In this document: positions 1 through 8,061 of the stretch, one piece after another
Layout of the letters: each line of letters begins with the position of its first letter
Numbering within the stretch: the first letter of the stretch is position 1
NCBI GenBank assembly: GCA_024762935.1
Contig: JANTGK010000005.1
Span: 1-55,337 of the forward strand
Reading direction: 5' to 3'
Length of the DNA: 55,337 nt
Origin: Candidatus Peregrinibacteria bacterium
GTDB taxonomy: Bacteria > Patescibacteriota > Gracilibacteria > CAIRYL01 > GCA-016699755
Position numbers and translations under genes: made by a program
Notes under the pieces: model-generated
Told to the model about the DNA's origin: nothing
Database searches by the model: none
Seen by the model: the letters and a program-made list of their open reading frames with translations, nothing else

Positions 1-32
1 AGATATGATGAAGAAAAGAGTCGCTCTCTTTT

Positions 33-197
33 GGACAACGTCCCGCGCATACCTGCACTGTTGTCCTCTTTCTGCTCCTTTCTCACTTCGTTCGTCAGGA
101 TCAATTCATCGGACAACAGCGCATAATCCGAAATTTTTCTCTCCGAAAGACTTCGTCTTTCTCCGAGAAAAGCATCGGATTATGCGCGGAACGTTAT
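33..197. repeat. Nested hairpin region, attC-like at best
   Basis: This non-coding stretch is rich in inverted repeats. GGACAAC (33-39) pairs with GTTGTCC (60-66). GCGCATAATCCGA (119-131) pairs perfectly with TCGGATTATGCGC (175-187). Inside it GAAAGAC (145-151) pairs with GTCTTTC (155-161). The large hairpin is preceded by GGACAAC (111-117) and followed by AACGTTATGT, which vaguely recalls the AAC...GTT ends of an integron attC site, but the outer boxes are only partly complementary. Base composition is GC-richer than the neighbours. An 88-codon frame across it looks spurious because it reads through the hairpins. Function unknown. Confidence 0.5.
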
Positions 198-249
198 GTG
201 AAATACTCCAAATATTCGCTACGTCGCCTAACACCGCGTATCTGGTTAT

Positions 250-265
250 GCCCAGAAAAAATTCT
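250..265. repeat. Left copy of 16-bp perfect inverted repeat
   Basis: GCCCAGAAAAAATTCT at this position is the exact reverse complement of the sequence at 804-819. The pair encloses the gene at 284-793 almost exactly, which suggests a cassette or mobile unit boundary, or a shared transcription-termination structure. No target-site duplication was recognised. Confidence 0.6.
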
Positions 266-283
266 TTCTAATAAAACAACGCT

Positions 284-793
284 ATGAATGAATTTGAAAA
301 ATTTAATCCTAATTCTCAAATTACAACGTCTAAGCCAAAAAATGAATCTCAACCCAGCCAGCTTGGGTCACAAGATATTATTGAAGAAGAACCGCCAGCT
401 CGTGAGCCTTTTGAGATAAAACACGGTGAAATTGAAGAAATCGAGAAAATCCGCGACCAACTTAGAACGGAAATTGAAACCATCAAAGGTCAGCAATATA
501 CCGTGCAGTATGTGTCAAAGGAAGAAATTTACCCCGCTTATGGTTATGGCGGCGGAAACAGTGCCGTTGTCAGACAAGATTTGCCTCCTCGTGTAAAAAA
601 ATTTGTTAAGGCACACGAGCTTTATCATTGCCAAGATAAATCAAATTTTGGCGGCTGGCTGGGGCGAGAAATTCGGGCCAATGTTATTCCTGGGTTAAAA
701 GATCCTATTGGGCTTATGGCAACTGTATGGAAAACGATAACAGATATAGATAGAATTAAATTTTATCTAAAGCGCATTAAAGAAGGTCATTAG
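284..793 (+). CDS. Small HExxH zinc-peptidase-like protein
   Basis: A 169-residue protein with no signal peptide. The first ~65 residues are polar, charged and probably disordered. The second half carries the motif AHELYHCQDK, a classic HExxH zinc site, followed about 15 residues later by GREIRAN, whose Glu could be the third ligand. This arrangement is seen in gluzincin/M78-like mini-peptidases, but I do not recognise a precise family. It stands alone on the plus strand between two copies of a 16-bp inverted repeat (250-265, 804-819) and looks less AT-biased than neighbouring genes, so it may be acquired. The stop is TAG. Proteolytic activity is inferred only from the motif. Confidence 0.7.
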   Translation: MNEFEKFNPNSQITTSKPKNESQPSQLGSQDIIEEEPPAREPFEIKHGEIEEIEKIRDQLRTEIETIKGQQYTVQYVSKEEIYPAYGYGGGNSAVVRQDLPPRVKKFVKAHELYHCQDKSNFGGWLGREIRANVIPGLKDPIGLMATVWKTITDIDRIKFYLKRIKEGH

Positions 794-803
794 TAAATCC
801 ACG

Positions 804-819
804 AGAATTTTTTCTGGGC
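804..819. repeat. Right copy of 16-bp perfect inverted repeat
   Basis: AGAATTTTTTCTGGGC is the exact reverse complement of 250-265. It lies 10 bases after the stop of the HExxH gene. A short palindrome GCGTTATACGC follows near 875. Confidence 0.6.
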
Positions 820-954
820 TTCACCCAAATTTTTCTTCCGCTCCGCTCTAAAAAAAACATCAGATATACTGAAGCGTTATACGCAATTCAAAAAATATTT
901 TTATTAAAAATGAATAATGCGGTAGGCTGTTATTCGTTCCAATAATATTCCAAT

Positions 955-2397
955 ATGAACAAATCAAAACTCCTCCTTTTAATCTGTATGCTCCTATTCC
1001 CCCTTTCTTCTTCAGGGACTGCTTTTGCCGCAGAAGAAGTGCCATTTGAAGTGGTAAAAACGTATGTTACCGCAGAAACAACAGACACAATTGGTGGAGC
1101 AGATGCAATAGTAGTAGATGGAATATTATATTCTGATGCAAACGTAGGGGAAAAGTTTAATTACCCTAAAAAAGGAGAATTTGATTTGCGTGTAAAAGTT
1201 CCTATTGAAGCAATAAAATACAGACTTGAGTTTTGGAATGTTGGGGAGATGGGTGGAGAAAAGGGATTTATTTTTAAATCAAATTATGGAAAAGCTAAGC
1301 TAACGAGAACGTATGAACTCGGGCAAGCATACAAAAATATTCTTGGTGATCAAGAATTCATGGGTATGCACTCATTAGAGAAAAAAGAAGTGGGAACTCC
1401 ATCGGTAAAGACAGAGTTTACTGATGATCTTGTGTTCAGTGGTGGACCATATGGAACCTTTTATTATGAAAATGAAAAAGGTGCCAAGTGGCCAATTGCG
1501 CATCTATCTGATGGGAAGACAATAACTTTTGATAATGTCCCAGAGGGGGCACGGAAGGAAAATCCTCATTACCTTATGGGTTTTCCACGTACACAAAACA
1601 TTCATCCAGTTGTAACAAACAGTTCAGCCTTTGAAAAATGGATGGAGATACTTGGTACTAAGGAATCTGATTGTAGTGATCCAAAAAATCCGACCCGAGA
1701 CTCTGGTATTCGCTTTAATGATTACTCAGGAGAAGTTATGGTGCGACCCTGTAATGATGAAGATGCCTGGTACGGCGCTGAACTCGATATGGTGCTCCAC
1801 AAAGATGACCACATAAAAACTGGAGATGATAGTACTTGCTCACTTGCTTTGGCTGATATGACTACTTTTGTTATGAAGCCAGAATCTGAAATTATGCTCT
1901 CATCACAGTCAGAGAAAAGAAATCTTGTGAAAATTGTTTGGGGAAAAATAAAGGCGAATGTTAAAAGAATGGTTAAAGATGGCTCTATGGAAATGGATAT
2001 GAGCCAAGCGGTTGCTGGGATAAAAGGAACAATATTTGTTGTAGAGGAAACGGGAACAGAATCAACCCTAAAGGTCATTGAAGGACACGTAGAGTTTACC
2101 AGTAAAGCAACGGGAAAGTCTGAAATGATAAGCACAGGAGAAATGATGACAGCAACAAAACAAGGGCTGGGCGAGAAAAAGACATTTGATATAACCCAAG
2201 AAGATCAAGACTGGAATAAAATTCAGGAAGATTTGCAAAACAATACTGATGAAAAAACGGTAAGCAAAATAAAAAAACCAGCAGAACAAAAAAATAATTC
2301 TGAGCCAATGAACGTTTATGTTTGGATACTCGCTCTCTTAGTAGTTATTGGAATAGGATATCTTCTGCTGAGAAGAAAGGGGAGATCCAATCAATAA
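955..2397 (+). CDS. FecR-domain surface protein
   Basis: A 480-residue exported protein. An N-terminal signal peptide (about residues 1-25, ending TAFAA) is followed by a ~250-residue region of unknown fold. Then comes a FecR-type domain (about residues 285-400: glycine/valine-rich strands, with AVAGIKGTIFVVEE and KVIEGHVEF resembling the usual V-RGT...V-V--G-V pattern). A single C-terminal membrane helix and a basic tail (LLLRRKGRSNQ) give a sortase-free cell-surface anchor. FecR domains in other bacteria sense or organise envelope ligands, often beside sigma factors, but no sigma factor or TonB receptor is nearby here. A -10-like TAATAT sits only six bases before the ATG, suggesting a very short or absent leader. 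Confidence 0.8.
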   Translation: MNKSKLLLLICMLLFPLSSSGTAFAAEEVPFEVVKTYVTAETTDTIGGADAIVVDGILYSDANVGEKFNYPKKGEFDLRVKVPIEAIKYRLEFWNVGEMGGEKGFIFKSNYGKAKLTRTYELGQAYKNILGDQEFMGMHSLEKKEVGTPSVKTEFTDDLVFSGGPYGTFYYENEKGAKWPIAHLSDGKTITFDNVPEGARKENPHYLMGFPRTQNIHPVVTNSSAFEKWMEILGTKESDCSDPKNPTRDSGIRFNDYSGEVMVRPCNDEDAWYGAELDMVLHKDDHIKTGDDSTCSLALADMTTFVMKPESEIMLSSQSEKRNLVKIVWGKIKANVKRMVKDGSMEMDMSQAVAGIKGTIFVVEETGTESTLKVIEGHVEFTSKATGKSEMISTGEMMTATKQGLGEKKTFDITQEDQDWNKIQEDLQNNTDEKTVSKIKKPAEQKNNSEPMNVYVWILALLVVIGIGYLLLRRKGRSNQ

Positions 2398-2553
2398 ACG
2401 CACCCTATCTTTGAAAACTCTCCACTGAGACTATGGTTGTTTATTGGTGATTTGCCTGAAATACTTTCTACAAATGCCTCAAGAGAATCTAAAAAATAAC
2501 GTGTCTAAAAAATTTTTAGCAACACTATTAGTAAATAAAGAATAAAAAAATAT

Positions 2554-2582
2554 TTGCCCTTCTTTTTATATGGGTATATATT
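2554..2582 (+). promoter_or_regulatory. Candidate sigma70-type promoter of UPF0251 gene
   Basis: TTGCCC (2554-2559), a 17-base spacer and TATATT (2577-2582) lie just upstream of the UPF0251 gene. The predicted transcription start, near 2589, would leave a leader of about 16 bases to the ATG at 2606. It probably drives the three-gene cassette up to 4441. Confidence 0.5.
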
Positions 2583-2605
2583 CATAATGAATGTATTCTT
2601 TTTTC

Positions 2606-2884
2606 ATGTCTCGACCAAGAGAGCAGAGAAAAATTTCCTGTCAGCCAAATATTTTTTTGTATAAGCCACAAGGAATCCCTCTTCGAAATTTAGAGCAAGT
2701 ATATATCTCTCTTGAAGAGTGGGAAGCCCTTCGACTCTTTAATAAACAAGGGTTGAACCAGACAGAAGCTTCAGAAAAGATGGGAATCTCTCAGAGCACA
2801 TTTCAGAGAATTCTCTGTAGCGCTAGAAAAAAAATTGCTCTTGCCATTCTTGATGGAAAAGCAATACACATTCAGAACAAGTAA
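2606..2884 (+). CDS. UPF0251 (DUF134) helix-turn-helix DNA-binding protein
   Basis: This family normally starts M-[PS]-R-P, so I take the ATG at 2606 (MSRPREQRKI) rather than in-frame codons 15 bases upstream, giving 92 residues. The family hallmark IPLRNLEQVYISLEEWEALRL is followed by an HTH (LNQTEASEKMGISQSTFQRIL) that resembles a sigma-70 region-4 fold, then a short basic tail. Family members are presumed transcription regulators, often next to redox or metal-related genes. Here it leads a co-directional cassette with a small conserved protein (25 bases downstream) and a TehA-type transporter, so it may control them. Its ligand is unknown. Confidence 0.85.
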   Translation: MSRPREQRKISCQPNIFLYKPQGIPLRNLEQVYISLEEWEALRLFNKQGLNQTEASEKMGISQSTFQRILCSARKKIALAILDGKAIHIQNK

Positions 2885-2907
2885 TATTCATTTTTCTCTT
2901 GATGATC

Positions 2908-3309
2908 ATGAAACAAATTATTTTTAAAGAAAAATATCCGGTTTTTACTCTCAGTATTACCAAAGATGAGTCTCGATTTTCTTCAACAGATGAGATAATC
3001 TCTTATTTTCAGGAAAAAATTTCTAGTGACCCAATAGCTCAATATATCAGTATTTTTGATCATTTTACTCATACAAAAAAACTAGAAGCAGCAGGAAAGG
3101 CTGGAGAGATTCCTTCAGATATCAAAGATGCAAAAAATATTATTTTTTGTTTTGGAAAGGAGATTCCTACCCCTGTTGTGTTGGCTGTTCGTCCACGATC
3201 AATTGGGGTGGTAGAATTTTCTGATAGGTTTGTCATTTCTTTTATGGAGACACCGCATCCTGATTCTACTAAGACTGTTGAAAACTGGATTACATCAGTA
3301 GTGAAATAA
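2908..3309 (+). CDS. Small conserved protein, DUF6858-like
   Basis: About 133 residues, cytosolic by appearance. The opening MKQIIFKEKYPVFTL and the later FDHFTHTK, DAKNIIFCFGKEIP and LAVRPRSIGVVE segments look like the small family I recall as DUF6858; that assignment is from memory and moderate. TTG, ATG and ATG are available at 2899, 2902 and 2908; the last gives the family-like start. It sits between the UPF0251 regulator and the transporter, separated by 23 and 16 bases, so the three are probably one transcript. The conserved His, Cys and Arg suggest a ligand-binding role, but no function is established. Confidence 0.65.
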   Translation: MKQIIFKEKYPVFTLSITKDESRFSSTDEIISYFQEKISSDPIAQYISIFDHFTHTKKLEAAGKAGEIPSDIKDAKNIIFCFGKEIPTPVVLAVRPRSIGVVEFSDRFVISFMETPHPDSTKTVENWITSVVK

Positions 3310-3325
3310 TTTCTTTTTTATTCTT

Positions 3326-4441
3326 ATGACACAATCAAAACAATTCTCTTTCTTTCAAATCGTAGAATCTCTAGAAGCACGTTGGTTCATGTCATCGATG
3401 GCAACAGGAGCAATGGGGATTTTTACCTTTTTGATATTTTCAGTTTTAAAGATACTGCTCTTAAAGTATGTTTCTTTATTCTTTATATTTCTTGCCTTTC
3501 TTATTTTTATCATTTCATCAATTTTGACTCTTGTCAGGATTATTTTGTTTCCCAAAGCAGTTTTTTTAGACAGCACACACCCCATTGCGTCTCATTTTTT
3601 TTCTGGTATTTCTATTTCTGCAGGAGTGTTAAGCACCACTATTTCTAACATTCTTCTTCCTCTTCATATTCTTCCTCATGCATTGAGTATCTCTCTTGCT
3701 ACTGTTTTGTACCTCATATCGATTATTCTTGGAATTATTTTTTTTGTAATGGTCAGTTCAATGCTTATTACTTCAAAAACAACAAAAAGTAATCACGCTT
3801 TAGGAATTTGGTTATTACCACCGGTTGGAATTTTTGTCGGAATTTTTGCAGGAAATTTTCTTTCCATGCACTTATCTCCTCTCTATGCTACAAATATTCT
3901 TATAGCTCATCTCTTCTGTTTTGGAATAGCTTTATTCGGATATTTCTACACGATGAATTTGATTTTTCACAGAATAAAGTTTCACCCTCTTCCTCCATCG
4001 GCAATGGCACCTAGTTTTTTGATTCCCCTTGCTCCTGTTGGAGTTTCTGTCATTGCTCTTTTGAGTTTTACATCAGCATTGGAAAACGTTCCTGCTTTGG
4101 ATGATGTTTTCTCATCTATTTCCTCTTTTTCTCTCTTGTACATCCCGTTTATTATCGGATTTGGTTTCTTCTGGATGCTTTCTGTTTTTTTAGTCATTCG
4201 TCACTATCTGAGGGAAGAGGGAATCCCTTTTTCTTTAGGCTTTTGGGCATTTGTATTCCCTGTTGATGCATTTGGAATAGGATTATTCTTTGCTTCAAAA
4301 ATTTTATTTTTCTCTTTTCTTCTCCCTGTCACCATTGTTGTTTGGATTATTTCTCTCTTGTTGTGGGCTTATGTTTTTATGAAAACTCTTTCTGCAATAC
4401 GAACAGGAAAGGTATTTTTTCGTCCAAAAGAAGTTCAGTAA
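3326..4441 (+). CDS. TehA/SLAC1 (TDT) family transporter
   Basis: A 371-residue integral membrane protein with about ten helices. The segment WFMSSMATGAMGIFTF near residue 20, the PIASHFFSG loop after helix 2 and GIWLLPPVGIFVGIF near residue 165 match the tellurite-resistance/dicarboxylate transporter (TDT) superfamily that includes TehA, Mae1 and the anion channel SLAC1. Family members move C4-dicarboxylates, sulfite, chloride or nitrate; the substrate cannot be read from the sequence. It ends the UPF0251 cassette and converges on the minus-strand gene at 4494, with about 50 bases between them. Confidence 0.8.
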   Translation: MTQSKQFSFFQIVESLEARWFMSSMATGAMGIFTFLIFSVLKILLLKYVSLFFIFLAFLIFIISSILTLVRIILFPKAVFLDSTHPIASHFFSGISISAGVLSTTISNILLPLHILPHALSISLATVLYLISIILGIIFFVMVSSMLITSKTTKSNHALGIWLLPPVGIFVGIFAGNFLSMHLSPLYATNILIAHLFCFGIALFGYFYTMNLIFHRIKFHPLPPSAMAPSFLIPLAPVGVSVIALLSFTSALENVPALDDVFSSISSFSLLYIPFIIGFGFFWMLSVFLVIRHYLREEGIPFSLGFWAFVFPVDAFGIGLFFASKILFFSFLLPVTIVVWIISLLLWAYVFMKTLSAIRTGKVFFRPKEVQ

Positions 4442-4493
4442 AGAACATGTGATTCTTTTAAAAAAATAAAGAATGCGAGTACAGGAGATTGGT

Positions 4494-5846
4494 TTATTTT
4501 TTTAGCTCCATTAAAAATTGGCTCTCTGAAGGTGTTTCTGTTTTATCGGAGAGGCAACCAGAGATATGCACTGAATATTGTTTATCTTCCTCTGCAACAA
4601 CAAGAGCAATATTCTTTCTTTGGAAAATAATTTTTGCCTTTTTTTCTGGGCTTTCTTGAAAAGAAAGGTGACAGTCTTTTATTTTCTTCTTCTCTGAGTG
4701 ATTCCAAAGAAGGAGCATTTTGTTATTTTTTAATTTTTTAGCAAATATTTTCAGATCTCCAATGGTCAAAAATCGAAGTTGTTTCCAAAAATAGGGTGTT
4801 GTTTTGTTTTTAGAAGAGAGATCCTCTTCAGGTTCAGAACTGACTTCTTCTAGTATAGGAACACATGCCATTTTTTCCAATGTATTGTCTTCCTTCCGTG
4901 TATATCCCTCGCGACATTTACACGTATCTTCAGATTGATATGCATTTTCTCCACAATACTGACTCAATTCATCTTCTATGCATTTTCCGATTCTGTTCTC
5001 CCATACAAATCCTGCTTTGCAGAAACAGGAATCATCTTCCCGTTTTTGACTATTCGGGTCATGACACGAAACAGAATATGTTCCTGCCAAATCAATATCA
5101 AGTCCCTTTCGTATAAAATATGTATCTAAAAACTTGGTTCCGAGAAATTCTCCAATTTTATTTGCACCCGCAATGGTAACCATCCCTATATATTCACCTT
5201 CCTCGGAATATACAGATCCACCAGGGAATCCTTTTGGAAGAGGGTCTTGAACTGTATATCCCCACTGCTTTTCTTCAGAGATTACCGTTTCTATCATTTT
5301 TACTCCGAAGCTTGGTAGCTTTTTTTTATTTTTTGCATATCCCAGTATGTATACGCGATCTCCTCCTTTTGGTGATTTTCCGAGTGATGTAACGTATGCG
5401 GGAAAAGAAAATTTTTCCTTTTGAACACCATCATAGTGAAGCTTAAATACTTTTCCATGTGATGCGTTGTCTTGTGAAGTCTCCCAGATTACATCTACCT
5501 GTAAATGAACAAGCTCTGCTCGCACATCAGCAGAAATAACCTTTGCCTCAAATTCACAATTTTCTACATCCATTTCGCCAGAATTCGTACACACAATCGC
5601 TCGATATCGGTGAGGAGAGTCTACCATTTGTTTTGCTTTTTGGTAGCCCGTTATTATGTCTCCTTCTTTACTGATAAGTGTTCCTGAAATTTCATCAACA
5701 TATTCAACAATCGTTCCTCGATCCATTTCTACGATCTTGATTTTTACATTACTTCCTACTGCACTGAGAGGGAGAGCAGCAGAAAATGCTTTACAGGAGA
5801 AAGAAAGGGGGAGTAAAAGAAGGGAAAGGATAATAATTTTCTTCAT
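4494..5846 (-). CDS. Secreted degenerate trypsin-fold protein with Cys-rich module
   Basis: A 450-residue exported protein: signal peptide (about 1-24), then a ~230-residue region with the layout of a trypsin-like domain. ISGTLISKEGDIIT matches the strand pair before the catalytic His, but no His follows. GFPGGSVYSEEGEYIGMV matches the G-x-S-G-G region, with PGGS in place of GNSGG. Next is a short cysteine-rich, EGF-like region (about 263-335; CHDP...CFCKAGF and CGENAY...CKCREGY), then a charged region and a ~75-residue C-terminal domain. With the catalytic residues altered it is more likely a binding protein or pseudoprotease. Its upstream region has a TTGACA box. Confidence 0.65.
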   Translation of the reverse strand: MKKIIILSLLLLPLSFSCKAFSAALPLSAVGSNVKIKIVEMDRGTIVEYVDEISGTLISKEGDIITGYQKAKQMVDSPHRYRAIVCTNSGEMDVENCEFEAKVISADVRAELVHLQVDVIWETSQDNASHGKVFKLHYDGVQKEKFSFPAYVTSLGKSPKGGDRVYILGYAKNKKKLPSFGVKMIETVISEEKQWGYTVQDPLPKGFPGGSVYSEEGEYIGMVTIAGANKIGEFLGTKFLDTYFIRKGLDIDLAGTYSVSCHDPNSQKREDDSCFCKAGFVWENRIGKCIEDELSQYCGENAYQSEDTCKCREGYTRKEDNTLEKMACVPILEEVSSEPEEDLSSKNKTTPYFWKQLRFLTIGDLKIFAKKLKNNKMLLLWNHSEKKKIKDCHLSFQESPEKKAKIIFQRKNIALVVAEEDKQYSVHISGCLSDKTETPSESQFLMELKK

Positions 5847-5866
5847 GCATGTGAAATTTGTATGAC

Positions 5867-5893
5867 TCTATAAAATATAATATGTATTGTCAA
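5867..5893 (-). promoter_or_regulatory. Candidate promoter of the trypsin-fold gene
   Basis: On the minus strand TTGACA (5888-5893) is followed by TATAGA (5867-5872) with a short 15-base spacer, about 20 bases before the ATG. The -35 box is a perfect consensus; the spacer is suboptimal, so confidence is modest. Confidence 0.4.
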
Positions 5894-6239
5894 ATATATA
5901 TAGGAGTAATTTCAAAGAGGGGGTATGTATTCATTGACACACATATTAGTTTATTAAAATTATCTCCTTTTTTTATGTGCCCTATTGAAAAAAGGAGAAA
6001 AGAAAAAAAGGTATACCTCTTTTTCTTCTGAAAATATTGATAAGAGGTCGGATGTTATAAAAAGAATAAGCTAAAACGAAAAGTAATGAGGTAGAGTGAT
6101 GTCATTATAAATTTCTCCGATCCAGCATCCCGCTCTTTTGTTATTGATATATCGCATTTTTGAATCTTGATATATGCGCTGTGAGAAGTTTGAGTTTCTT
6201 TGAAAAAAAATTTAAAATGTGAGTATGGGAGATTAGTTC
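5894..6239. other. Intergenic region with candidate hairpin
   Basis: No gene is visible. It contains TTGACA at 5934-5939 with TAAAAT at 5955-5960 (spacer 15). A hairpin at about 6001-6026 (AGAAAAAAAGG/CCTCTTTTTCT, loop TATA, one mismatch) could act as a bidirectional terminator. The final ~50 bases resemble 4450-4495 (shared pattern GAGTA..GGAGATT.GTT), hinting at a duplicated leader. Confidence 0.4.
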
Positions 6240-6506
6240 ATCTCCCTTATCGGACTTCTTTATGGAGCTTGTGGAATAATTGCATTTGCAGGTTTTATTC
6301 CGACAATCCTTGATTTGTGGAACGAGAAACCAAGTGTAAATATATCTACGTATATCATTTGGTCATTATCGACATTTACTGTATCGCTTTATAGTTTCTT
6401 TGTGCTTAAAGATCTTCTTTTTAATATTGTTATCAATGTTCAATTATTTGCCTGTATACTTGTACTGATTTTGAGAGTACGATTGAAATATAGTAAAAAC
6501 ATCTGA
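6240..6506 (+). CDS. SemiSWEET/PQ-loop-like small transporter, start unclear
   Basis: The frame after 6237 encodes about 88 residues with three hydrophobic helices. The first (LIGLLYGACGIIAFAGFIPT) is followed by ILDLWNEKPSVNIS, the pattern of MtN3/SemiSWEET sugar transporters (helix-FxPQ-x-W/K-TKS-x-x-x-S), here FIPT in place of FLPQ. The length is right for one half-SWEET. There is no ordinary start: ATG at 6225 is followed by TAG at codon 4 (ATG GGA GAT TAG), and otherwise ATC at 6240 lies eight bases after GGAG. So it is either a nonsense-mutated gene or one using a rare AUC start. A TTG at 6315 would delete helix 1. The stop is TGA, one of two in the window. Confidence 0.5.
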   Translation: MSLIGLLYGACGIIAFAGFIPTILDLWNEKPSVNISTYIIWSLSTFTVSLYSFFVLKDLLFNIVINVQLFACILVLILRVRLKYSKNI

Positions 6507-6557
6507 TACTGCTTATTCTTTTTAAGTAGATGTCATCATTTCATTTTATATACTGCT

Positions 6558-7133
6558 ATGCAAACTCTACAGGGTACCGAAACCGAGAAGAATCTACTAA
6601 AAGCATTTGCTGGAGAATCTCAAGCGAGAATGCGGTATGACTATTTCTCAAAACAGGCAAAGAAGGAAGGGCTCGTACAGATATCTGAAATATTTTCAGA
6701 AACAGCGCTCAATGAAAAGGAGCATGCAAAGCGATTCTTCAAATTTTTAGAGGGAGGTATGGCTCAGATTACTGCAAGTTATCCAGCCGGTACAATAGGG
6801 TCAACTCTTGAAAACCTGAAGGAGGCAGCTGAGGGGGAAAATGAGGAGTGGACAGAGCTTTACCCCGAATTTGCAAGGATTGCAAAAGAAGAAGGTTTTC
6901 TGGAAATTGCAAATGCTTTTACTCAAATCGCTAAAGTTGAAAAAGCACATGAAGAGAGATATAAAAAGCTTTACGATAATTTACAAGCTGGTAAAGTTTT
7001 TACGCGCGATGGAAAAACGACTTGGAAATGTCTTAACTGCGGATATCTTCATGAGGGGGACACTGCACCAGAAGTGTGTCCCGCTTGTCTTCATCCACAA
7101 TCATATTTTCAGATAAAGGAAAATAATTATTAA
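6558..7133 (+). CDS. rbr: Rubrerythrin
   Basis: A 191-residue two-domain peroxide-scavenging protein. The N-terminal four-helix ferritin-like domain has the di-iron ligand pattern: E20, EKEH at 53-56, Glu residues around 94-97 and EKAH at 128-131. The C-terminal rubredoxin-like domain has C158-x2-C161 and C174-x2-C177. It reduces hydrogen peroxide with electrons from a reductase and protects anaerobes from oxygen. It is monocistronic; a TATACT lies four bases before the ATG, so the leader may be extremely short. Confidence 0.95.
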   Translation: MQTLQGTETEKNLLKAFAGESQARMRYDYFSKQAKKEGLVQISEIFSETALNEKEHAKRFFKFLEGGMAQITASYPAGTIGSTLENLKEAAEGENEEWTELYPEFARIAKEEGFLEIANAFTQIAKVEKAHEERYKKLYDNLQAGKVFTRDGKTTWKCLNCGYLHEGDTAPEVCPACLHPQSYFQIKENNY

Positions 7134-7215
7134 AATGAATGAGATACAGCAAAAAGAGTATTTGTTTTTTTTGTTTGCTGAGATTTCCTATAGAAGACTT
7201 TGCTTTGTATTGTTA

Positions 7216-8052
7216 TTACTCTATCTCTAATTTTTCAATCGAATGTTTTCCAATTTTTTTTCCTAAAAATACAGAACCAAGCTCTCGAAATCGATCAGGA
7301 GAATCAGTTGTATAAAATTGTCTCAACCCCTTTTTGCTCAGGTTTTTTTCGATTTCTGGGTGTTGTTGCAAATAGTCCCGAAATTTTCGAGCCTGCGCAG
7401 CACCAGAGTTTATAATAGTACATTGTTTTCCCATTTTTTTCTGAAACTCTTGTTCGAGAAAAGGGTAGTGGGTACAGGCAAGAATGAGAGTATCAATATG
7501 GGCGTGCTTGAGTGGAAAGAGGTATTTCTTAAGAATCATTCGAGTTTCTGGTTTTTTAATCCATCCCTCTTCGATAAGAGGCACCAGGAGGGGAGCAGAT
7601 ACTGAGGTAATTACTGGCTCTTTTACTGCTCTTTTTTCACTGGGATTATAAAATTTGGAGATTCGTTTTTGAATCTCTTGTGTGTAATTATTCGAAGCAA
7701 TTGTTCCGCGAGTACCTATAATTCCGATTCTTCCAAAACGTGTTTTTTCGAGTGCCTCTTCTACCGCTGGAACAAGTACTCCCAATATTTTTTTTTCGGG
7801 ATATTTTGATTGCAGATACCTGAGAGCATCAGAACTTGCTGTGTTACAAGCAATAAGGACAACTTTTGCCCCTTGTGCAAAAAGAGAAAGCACCCCTTGT
7901 TCTGTAAATTCGGTAATAGTAGTAATACTTCTGTTTCCATACGGAGTGCGTGCTGAATCGCCCAAAAAAAGAACATCATACTCTGGTGAAATTTTTAGCC
8001 ATTCTCTGACCATGGTGAGTCCGCCGAATCCTGAATCAAAAATACCAATCAT
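7216..8052 (-). CDS. murI: Glutamate racemase
   Basis: A 278-residue enzyme that makes D-glutamate for peptidoglycan. Seen: the N-terminal GIFDSGFGGL, GDSARTPYG (31-39), the first catalytic cysteine C69 in ACNTAS and the second, C193, in ACTHYP. Length is normal. It lies nine bases after the end of the DUF2339 gene on the same strand, so the two may be co-transcribed. Together with ddl and the WecA/MraY-like gene it shows that the organism builds a peptidoglycan wall. Confidence 0.93.
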   Translation of the reverse strand: MIGIFDSGFGGLTMVREWLKISPEYDVLFLGDSARTPYGNRSITTITEFTEQGVLSLFAQGAKVVLIACNTASSDALRYLQSKYPEKKILGVLVPAVEEALEKTRFGRIGIIGTRGTIASNNYTQEIQKRISKFYNPSEKRAVKEPVITSVSAPLLVPLIEEGWIKKPETRMILKKYLFPLKHAHIDTLILACTHYPFLEQEFQKKMGKQCTIINSGAAQARKFRDYLQQHPEIEKNLSKKGLRQFYTTDSPDRFRELGSVFLGKKIGKHSIEKLEIE

Positions 8053-8061
8053 ACCTCAATA

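Noticed and set aside
5-271. 88-codon open frame at the left edge
   Set aside because: It passes through several perfect hairpins and has no protein-like character.
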